Below are positions 1 to 4,696 of a stretch of DNA of 9,436 bases, one piece after another. The stretch is from Candidatus Martarchaeota archaeon (GTDB lineage: Archaea; Micrarchaeota; Micrarchaeia; Micrarchaeales; CABMGC01). A program made the position numbers and the translations under genes. The stretch is taken from positions 2,760 to 12,195 of the forward strand of contig JAMCZF010000018.1 of NCBI GenBank assembly GCA_023485825.1. The letters are read 5' to 3'. Within the stretch, counting starts at the first letter, position 1. The number at the start of each line of letters is the position of its first letter. The notes below the pieces were generated by a model. The model had not been told where the DNA came from. It was given only the letters and a program-made list of their open reading frames with translations, and searched no databases.

Positions 1-2
1 GC

Positions 3-482
3 GACGAGATAGAGATAAAGCCGGGAGTCGCGATGGGCGGCAAGGCGAAGAAGGACTCATATGAGCCTCTCGTCACCAGGATAAGCGGCCTGTCTGCCGG
101 CAGCGAACGCCTCGACAGCGCCATAGCAGGGGGCCTCATAGCTGTAGGAACTGAAACCGACCCGGCGTTCACCAAGGCAGACGGGCTTGTCGGCCAGGTA
201 ATCGGAAAGGCAGGCACCCTGCCAGAGGTCGCAAGCAGTATCACCTTGAACTACAGCTCGCTCAACAGGAGCGACCTGCCAAAGCAATCATTCAGGAACG
301 GGGAGCCGGTGCTGCTCGGCATAGGCACTGGAACATATGTGGGAATGGTCAGGAACGCGAGGAAGGGCAGCATTGAGGTACAGCTCAACAGGCCGGCGTG
401 CATAGACAGCGAGGCGAAGATATCGGTGCTCAGGAACTTCGGCCAGCGGTGGAAGCTCTCTGGGTTCGGGGTCATTGCCTAG
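3..482 (+). CDS. eif2g: Translation initiation factor aIF2 gamma, C-terminal part (5' truncated by window edge)
   Basis: The frame is open from base 3 to the TAG at 480-482, giving about 159 residues. It lacks the GTPase domain, which lies off the left edge, so the ATG at 33 is internal and not a start. aIF2 gamma is the GTP-binding core of the archaeal eIF2-like heterotrimer that delivers Met-tRNAi to the small ribosomal subunit. The visible part corresponds to beta-barrel domains II and III. It shows the family signatures GTETDPAFTKAD, LVGQVIGKAGTLP and EPVLLGIGTGT, and the ending NFGQRWKLSGFGVIA, which matches the usual C-terminal form of the family. The gene ends convergently with the DHH gene, 72 bases apart. 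The assignment is by recognised family motifs. I see no frameshift or other oddity in the visible part. Confidence 0.93.
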   Translation, partial: DEIEIKPGVAMGGKAKKDSYEPLVTRISGLSAGSERLDSAIAGGLIAVGTETDPAFTKADGLVGQVIGKAGTLPEVASSITLNYSSLNRSDLPKQSFRNGEPVLLGIGTGTYVGMVRNARKGSIEVQLNRPACIDSEAKISVLRNFGQRWKLSGFGVIA

Positions 483-517
483 CCCGCCGCGCCGTCGGAT
501 ATTCAGGCCGGGCATGC

Positions 518-572
518 GCAAGGCGCCTGCACAGGAAACTGGACGATGCGCACCTCAGTAGAGGCGCCTTGC
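518..572. repeat. 11-bp perfect inverted repeat between convergent genes, possible terminator
   Basis: GCAAGGCGCCT at 518-528 is exactly complementary to AGGCGCCTTGC at 562-572, with a 33-base loop. The element sits between the convergent ends of the aIF2 gamma and DHH genes, and the right arm lies inside the last codons of the DHH gene. It could fold in either transcript and mark transcript ends. No T-run follows either arm, so a terminator role is inference only. Confidence 0.35.
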
Positions 573-1514
573 AGCCCCTATTATGCTGTCTGCCAGTTCC
601 CTGCGGCTGCGCGCGCTGCGCAGGTCGTACGCCATGCTTATGTCGAATGCCGAGGCGCGCGGATGGCCCCCGCCGCCGAAGCGGCGGGCGAGGATGGAGC
701 AGTCATTCCTTATGCTGCGCAGGTGCGCGCGGTTATTGTCCGTATCCACATAGCAACCTATGTCGCTGCCCGTCTGCCTTATTATCATGGCGCAGGCATC
801 GTTTGTCGATACCACAGGCGTGAACGCGACCGATATCACGCCGCCATTGACAACAGTCGCAAGCATCGCCTTGAGGCGCGATTCGTTGAGCTTCTCGAAC
901 GCGTCAGATGCCCTTTTGAGGAATCCTGGCAGCGCGCTGCCTATGCTTATCGACTCGGAGATCCCTGCTACCTTATCCAGGAACACGGCGCCACCCTTCA
1001 TCCTGAAGTATGAGAGGCCAAGCGCATATGCCTTTATGATGAGCTTCATCCTTGCATTTTTCGGCTTGAGCGCGAAGTCCGCGGCGTGCACCGTTCTTAG
1101 CAGGCCAGCCGTATATTTGTCGCGGAGCCCCAGTTCCCGCGCGGTTATCTCAGATGCGCAGAAGCGCCCGTTCTCTCCGACTACAGCTGCATCGCACCTC
1201 AGCGCAATGCTGCCTATGTGCCTCTTGCTCCACGTATGGTGGTCGAACCAGAAGACCCTGCCGCGCATCCTCTTTGCGTGCGTGACAATGCGAAGGAATA
1301 TGTCAGGCGTTGACTCTGCGCTGAGGTCTGTTATGAAAAGCGTTGCGCCTCTTTTGAAAAGCTTCCTGAACTGCCTCTCGCCGCGCAGTACGCTCTCCCG
1401 GTCGTAATCCATGAAGACCGCGCTCTTTGCCGTTATGCCGTATTTGCGCATTATGAGCGCGGCGCATGCTATCCCATCAAGATCTGCCGCGTGTGATATT
1501 ACGACTACGCCCAT
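555..1514 (-). CDS. DHH/DHHA1-family phosphoesterase (compact RecJ/NrnA-like)
   Basis: 319 residues, ATG start. The N-terminal DHH domain shows the metal-binding motif ADLDG at residues 10-14, TDLS near residue 62 (D63), the signature FDHHTW with D91-H92-H93, and a further acidic motif HAADF around 143-147. The C-terminal DHHA1 domain carries GGGGHPRASAF at 280-290, the glycine-rich substrate-binding loop. All catalytic motifs are present, so the enzyme should be an active Mn-dependent phosphodiesterase on short oligonucleotides, single-stranded ends or small phosphonucleotides. The sequence does not say which. Its length is that of NrnA-type enzymes and is shorter than full RecJ or archaeal GAN, with no OB or extra nuclease domain. 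The start is favoured because no Shine-Dalgarno sequence precedes it and a TATA-like box lies about 32 bases upstream, the spacing expected for a nearly leaderless transcript. It lies 98 bases downstream of the regulator gene and is probably transcribed separately. Confidence 0.88.
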   Translation of the reverse strand: MGVVVISHAADLDGIACAALIMRKYGITAKSAVFMDYDRESVLRGERQFRKLFKRGATLFITDLSAESTPDIFLRIVTHAKRMRGRVFWFDHHTWSKRHIGSIALRCDAAVVGENGRFCASEITARELGLRDKYTAGLLRTVHAADFALKPKNARMKLIIKAYALGLSYFRMKGGAVFLDKVAGISESISIGSALPGFLKRASDAFEKLNESRLKAMLATVVNGGVISVAFTPVVSTNDACAMIIRQTGSDIGCYVDTDNNRAHLRSIRNDCSILARRFGGGGHPRASAFDISMAYDLRSARSRRELADSIIGAARRLY

Positions 1515-1541
1515 TCAACCAGCACTACATAGTTCCACTAT

Positions 1542-1551
1542 GCTAAATACC
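1542..1551 (-). promoter_or_regulatory. TATA-like box for the DHH gene
   Basis: Read on the minus strand, GGTATTTAGC has an AT-rich core centred near 1546, about 32 bases upstream of the ATG at 1514. An archaeal initiation site about 26 bases downstream would fall near 1520 and give a leader of about 5 bases, which fits the lack of a ribosome binding site. The match is short and was judged by eye. Confidence 0.4.
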
Positions 1552-1569
1552 TTGCGAGAGGCATGCCGG

Positions 1570-1608
1570 AAAAAAGGAATAGACAGGCCTGCCGAAGAGC
1601 AGGCCTGT
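1570..1608 (-). terminator. Hairpin plus T6 terminator-like element after the winged-helix gene
   Basis: ACAGGCCTGC at 1583-1592 and GCAGGCCTGT at 1599-1608 form a perfect 10-bp stem with a 6-base loop. Reading along the minus strand, the stem starts 4 bases after the TAA stop (1613-1615). The stem is followed, after CTATTCC, by TTTTTT at 1570-1575. This would end the regulator transcript before the DHH promoter. Archaeal termination mainly needs the T-run, so the stem may instead stabilise the 3' end. Confidence 0.5.
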
Positions 1609-1612
1609 TGAT

Positions 1613-2155
1613 TTACTGTGGAGGTGATATAATGAGTATATCGGTCGCCCTGCCAGCATCATATTTGTAGTAAACCTTGTGACCAAGCTGGAAGCGCTCT
1701 ATCACGCCCAGCTTGTAGAGCTTGTTTAGCCTGCTGCACGCGGCGTTCCTGCCCCTGTAGCCCATGGCTTCGCGCACCTGGTCTGCGCAGACCATGTCCC
1801 TGCTCTGTATGAAGTTGAGAACCTTCGCATCGAGATTCGACACAGGGACCTGGCGCCGGTCAGCCACGTAGGAAGGCGCGCCATAGCCCGTGCGCAGGTC
1901 GTCCTCAAGCTTGGCTATCTTGGCCGTTATGCCCTGTAGCATCTTGTTCGTGCGCTCCCTCTCATCGGTCATGTACTTCAGGAGCGCGGAGAGCCCAGCG
2001 TCTGCCGCGGGCGCAGGCTCCCTCTTCGCTGATAATGAGCTGAGAAGGGCGCTTACCTCCTGCTTGAGGGTCTGCATCTCCTTTTCGATCTGTTTTGTCG
2101 ACTTCGCCATCGCATCATACTCGTCAAATGGTGACGCGTCGCGATTCCCGACCAC
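1613..2155 (-). CDS. Coiled-coil winged-helix DNA-binding protein (putative transcriptional regulator)
   Basis: 180 residues if the GTG at 2155 is used, or 165 from the in-frame ATG at 2110 (MAKSTKQ). Neither start has a ribosome binding site. I prefer 2155 because the AT-rich box at 2187-2194 would place initiation about 9 bases upstream of it. Residues 17-43 and 55-87 are charged heptad-like segments, probably coiled coils for dimerisation, joined by an Ala/Pro-rich linker. Residues 108-165 form a winged helix: a first helix KVLNFIQSRD, a helix-turn-helix with the recognition segment AACSRLNKLYKLGVI, and a wing QLGHKVYYKY. This is the general MarR/ArsR-like wHTH architecture, and no specific family is claimed. 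It stands divergent to the Dim2-top6B operon across a 375-base gap, so autoregulation or control of that operon is possible but unproven. Confidence 0.75.
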   Translation of the reverse strand: MVGNRDASPFDEYDAMAKSTKQIEKEMQTLKQEVSALLSSLSAKREPAPAADAGLSALLKYMTDERERTNKMLQGITAKIAKLEDDLRTGYGAPSYVADRRQVPVSNLDAKVLNFIQSRDMVCADQVREAMGYRGRNAACSRLNKLYKLGVIERFQLGHKVYYKYDAGRATDILIISPPQ

Positions 2156-2183
2156 GCGGTTCGCGAAACAATCACGATTGAAT

Positions 2184-2212
2184 CATAATATAAACCAAAA
2201 GCTATTTAAATG
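2184..2212 (-). promoter_or_regulatory. AT-rich promoter region for the winged-helix gene (two TATA-like boxes)
   Basis: On the minus strand there is TTATATTA at 2187-2194, and ATTTAAAT at 2204-2211, which is a perfect palindrome. The first would give a leader of about 9 bases to the GTG at 2155, the second about 25 bases. The palindromic box could be read by TBP in either direction, so it might also drive rightward transcription from about 2235. Confidence 0.4.
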
Positions 2213-2234
2213 TTCCTTATTAACGGACATAAGC

Positions 2235-2300
2235 ATACACAGCGCATGTCCGCTAATTGCGGTCATCCAGGAATAATGCGCTCCTGACATTCTTTTTTTT
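2235..2300 (+). ncRNA. Candidate small structured RNA ending in a T8 tract
   Basis: GCGCAT at 2242-2247 pairs with ATGCGC at 2276-2281 and encloses a second hairpin, CCGC (2250-2253) with GCGG (2259-2262) around a TAATT loop. A run of eight T at 2293-2300 follows, a strong archaeal termination signal on the plus strand with no plus-strand gene in front of it. The palindromic TATA-like box at 2204-2211 lies about 27 bases upstream of the proposed start. A competing stem, CGGACAT (2224-2230) with ATGTCCG (2246-2252), cannot form at the same time. The stems are short and I recognise no RNA family, so this is a hypothesis built from the T-run, the hairpins and the promoter spacing. Confidence 0.22.
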
Positions 2301-2480
2301 ATAATCACGCTGTTTACCCAGTGGGATATTGCCCTGTCCTTCGACATCCTGTCCTGATATGCCGTATCATGGCGCAGGATGGCGGCTGCTGCTCCATGCG
2401 CTTCAGGCCTTAGAACACGGATTGTCCGTCGGGCATGCGCAGGGATATCCAAGAGCCGCATCCTGGAGGAAGAGGCATAG
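2301..2480. other. Non-coding stretch with nested inverted and direct repeats
   Basis: No convincing gene lies here. CAGGATGGCGGCT at 2375-2387 pairs with AGCCGCATCCTG at 2454-2465, a 12-bp stem with one bulged G. It encloses a 5-bp hairpin ACGGA-TTG-TCCGT at 2417-2429. The same CAGGAT can instead pair with ATCCTG at 2346-2351, so the two folds exclude each other. CCTGTCCT occurs twice, at 2333-2340 and 2348-2355, 15 bases apart. CATGCGC recurs at 2395-2401 and 2434-2440. It lies upstream of the next TATA box, so it is not the leader of that operon. It could be a structured RNA or protein-binding sites. No tRNA, C/D-box or other known RNA pattern was recognised. Confidence 0.3.
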
Positions 2481-2490
2481 CTATAAAATA
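2481..2490 (+). promoter_or_regulatory. TATA box of the Dim2-like / top6B operon
   Basis: CTATAAAATA is a near-ideal archaeal TATA element. Initiation about 26 bases past its centre would fall near 2512, leaving a leader of about 19 bases before the ATG at 2531. No Shine-Dalgarno motif lies in that leader. Confidence 0.6.
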
Positions 2491-2530
2491 TCTTTTCCAT
2501 CAAATACTTCTGACGACTTTTCCTGATGAC

Positions 2531-3037
2531 ATGGAGAGGATACTTATACCGCAGAAACGTGCCGATGTGCTTCGGCGTATTATGGCGAAAACCGCCAAGG
2601 CGCTAGGGTGCAGGCTTGAGCTGAACGAGGACAACGAAGTAGTCATAGACGGCGATCCGTACGAGGAATACAACGCGAAGAACGTGATACAGGCGTTCGG
2701 CAGGGGATTCCCCATGAATACGGCGTACAAGCTTATTGACGAGGGCTACTTCTTCAAGTACATAAATCTCAAGGATGTGCTGCGCAACGAGGACCAGATA
2801 CGGCGCATCAAGGCCAGGATAATAGGCTCGGGCGGCAAGGCCAAGGAATACGTGCAGGGCGTGAGCGGGGCTTCGATGGCCGTATATGGGAACACCATAG
2901 GGCTTATAGGCACGAACGAGCAGGTAGAGATCGCGATGGGTGCACTGAAGGTATTGATTGATGGCGGAACGCATAAAAAGGAGATGCAGACCCTGGAAGG
3001 CATAAGGCGAAAGTACAGGGAGGGCGGCGCTGTATGA
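2531..3037 (+). CDS. KH-domain protein of the archaeal Dim2/Pno1 (Krr1-like) family
   Basis: 168 residues from ATG 2531. The frame stays open upstream to 2435, but the TATA box at 2481-2490 lies inside that extension and family similarity begins at MERILIP, so the later start is chosen. Family members bind the 3' region of small-subunit rRNA precursors during ribosome assembly, and an archaeal member is reported to interact with aIF2 alpha. The second KH domain is classical: KARIIGSGGKAKEYV with the GXXG loop (GSGG), then GASMAVYGNTIGLIG and an EQVEIAMGAL helix ending in LIDGGTH. Between the domains is the family-typical AFGRGF. The first KH domain is unusual: after ERILIPQKRADVL the expected glycine-rich loop is replaced by RRIMAKTAKALG, so it has no GXXG. 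The gene overlaps the next by ATGA, so translation is probably coupled to top6B. Confidence 0.85.
   Translation: MERILIPQKRADVLRRIMAKTAKALGCRLELNEDNEVVIDGDPYEEYNAKNVIQAFGRGFPMNTAYKLIDEGYFFKYINLKDVLRNEDQIRRIKARIIGSGGKAKEYVQGVSGASMAVYGNTIGLIGTNEQVEIAMGALKVLIDGGTHKKEMQTLEGIRRKYREGGAV
3017..3024 (+). promoter_or_regulatory. Shine-Dalgarno site for top6B
   Basis: AGGGAGGG lies inside the end of the Dim2-like gene and ends 9 bases before the ATG at 3034. It supports that start and allows independent as well as coupled initiation. Confidence 0.6.
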
Positions 3038-4686
3038 CCAGTACAACTGCAGATGAGATATTCCGCGAATTCAAGGAGCACTCGATATCGGAGTTCTTCC
3101 GCAAGAACAGCCAGATGCTGGGCTATTCTGGCAAGGTGCGCTCCCTAACCACCGTCGTCCACGAATACGTGAGCAACTCTCTTGACGCATGCGAGGAGGC
3201 CGGGGTTCTCCCCGAGATAAAGGTCGAGGTGAAGATGCTCAGCGAGGACAGGTACACTGTATGCGTCTCAGACAACGGCCCGGGGATACCGTTCAAGCAC
3301 GTCGGGAAGGTCTATGCGACAGTGCTTGCGGGCACGAAGTTCCACAGGTACGTGCAGCAGAGGGGCCAGCAGGGGATAGGCGCGACAGGCTGCACGCTGT
3401 ACTCAAAGATAACTACAGGGAAGCCTACGCATGTAAAGTCATCCACGGGCAAGGAGAGCTACCAGTGCGACATAGACCTTGACATAAAGTCCAACAAGCC
3501 CATCATCAAGATGGTGTCGCAGATTCCGGACGGCGGCCGCGGCACGACGGTATGCGGCGAATTCGGCGATGTCAAGTACGAGAACAGCGACCACGGAGTC
3601 TACGAGTACATAAAGCGCACCGCGCTGTCCAACCCTCACGCGAGCATAACGCTGATCGAGCCTGATGGCAAGGAATCTGCGTTCCTGCGCTCCAGCAGCG
3701 AGCTTCCGAGGAAGCCGAGGGCGATAAAGCCCCATCCGCTTGGCATAGACGTCAATGACTTCATAGAATACGCACACAGGAGCATTAACAGGAAGCTCTC
3801 CGCGTTCCTAACCGAGACCTTCTCCAGGGTGACTCCGGGCAAGGTGGCGGAGCTCAAGGATATCGCCAAGGACATCGACTTCGACTCGGATCCCACGAAG
3901 ATGTCATGGGCCGATGCCGAGAAGGTGGTCAAGGCCTTCAAGCAGGTGAAGTGGATGGCGCCAGAGCTTGATTCAATGTCTGTGATAGGCGAGGCGCAGA
4001 TAGAGACGACAATGAAGAACATACTTGCGCCGAAGTTCCTTGGCGTGGTGGAGAGGAAGCCGAAGGTCTTCAGGGGAGGGGTGCCATTTGTAGTGGAGGC
4101 AGGGATAGCGTATGGGGGTTCTTCGGGCAAGAAGGTAAACGGGACCAGGGCAGACGGCACCGCAATAGAGGCCGAGGGGAACATACTCAGGTTCGCAAAC
4201 AAGGTGCCGCTTCTTTTTGATGCGTCCAACTGCGCCATAACAGAGGCGGCGAAGAGCATTGACTGGAAGAGGTACGGCATCGCCAAGTTCGATGAGGAGC
4301 CGGTAAGCGTGCTCGTGAATGTTTCCAGCGTGTATGTGCCATACTCCGGGGTTGGCAAGCAGGCTATCGCCAAAGAGGAGGACATAGTAGAGGAGATAAG
4401 GCTGGCGGTCATGGACTGCGGGCGCATACTGCAGAGATACCTGAGCGGCGTCAGGACCCTGCACCTGCAGGAGTCTAGGTACAAGACCATAATAAGGTAT
4501 GTATCGCAGTTGTCCAGGGACCTTGGCGACATAACAGGCAAGGACAGCAAAGTTATAGAAAGCGAGCTCAAGTCAACCATAGAGAAGAAGTACAGCAAGC
4601 TGTTCAGCGGCTCGGGGGACCAGGAGCAGGGAGCCGGCGATGCTGGAGGTGTGGAAGATGCAGTCGAAGGGGATGGGAAGGAATAG
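3034..4686 (+). CDS. top6B: DNA topoisomerase VI subunit B
   Basis: 550 residues. Subunit B is the ATPase and gate of the type IIB topoisomerase (A2B2) that relaxes and decatenates DNA. The GHKL ATPase motifs are intact: N-box HEYVSNSLDACEEAG with E44, N48 and D51; DNGPGIP at 80-86; and the lid QRGQQGIGATG at 109-119. A helix-two-turn-helix-like segment follows around residues 255-285. The transducer includes GGVPFVVEAGIAYGG and LLFDASNCAITEAAKSIDWK, both family-typical, with the switch lysine candidate in FANKVPLL. The C-terminus is an acidic Gly/Glu/Asp-rich tail of about 25 residues that looks disordered. Length is close to the family norm. The start overlaps the Dim2-like stop (ATGA) and has a good Shine-Dalgarno site. 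Only 10 bases separate its stop from a convergent gene, so top6A, usually the next gene in archaea, is not here. Confidence 0.96.
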   Translation: MTSTTADEIFREFKEHSISEFFRKNSQMLGYSGKVRSLTTVVHEYVSNSLDACEEAGVLPEIKVEVKMLSEDRYTVCVSDNGPGIPFKHVGKVYATVLAGTKFHRYVQQRGQQGIGATGCTLYSKITTGKPTHVKSSTGKESYQCDIDLDIKSNKPIIKMVSQIPDGGRGTTVCGEFGDVKYENSDHGVYEYIKRTALSNPHASITLIEPDGKESAFLRSSSELPRKPRAIKPHPLGIDVNDFIEYAHRSINRKLSAFLTETFSRVTPGKVAELKDIAKDIDFDSDPTKMSWADAEKVVKAFKQVKWMAPELDSMSVIGEAQIETTMKNILAPKFLGVVERKPKVFRGGVPFVVEAGIAYGGSSGKKVNGTRADGTAIEAEGNILRFANKVPLLFDASNCAITEAAKSIDWKRYGIAKFDEEPVSVLVNVSSVYVPYSGVGKQAIAKEEDIVEEIRLAVMDCGRILQRYLSGVRTLHLQESRYKTIIRYVSQLSRDLGDITGKDSKVIESELKSTIEKKYSKLFSGSGDQEQGAGDAGGVEDAVEGDGKE

Positions 4687-4696
4687 CGCGCATGGC

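Noticed and set aside
511..2441. GGGCATGCGCA occurring at 511-521 (within one base) and again at 2431-2441
   Set aside because: It is partly palindromic (GCATGC) and short, with no similarity beyond it, so it is not treated as a repeat family.
2183..2503. A 106-residue minus-strand ORF across the gap between the winged-helix gene and the Dim2-like gene
   Set aside because: It contains the TATA boxes of both divergent genes and the T8 tract, shows no recognisable motif, and its composition (many His, Met, Arg) is unlike its neighbours. A small or decayed gene cannot be fully excluded.
2435..2530. Longer start for the Dim2-like gene
   Set aside because: The extension contains the TATA box at 2481-2490, and family similarity begins at the ATG at 2531.
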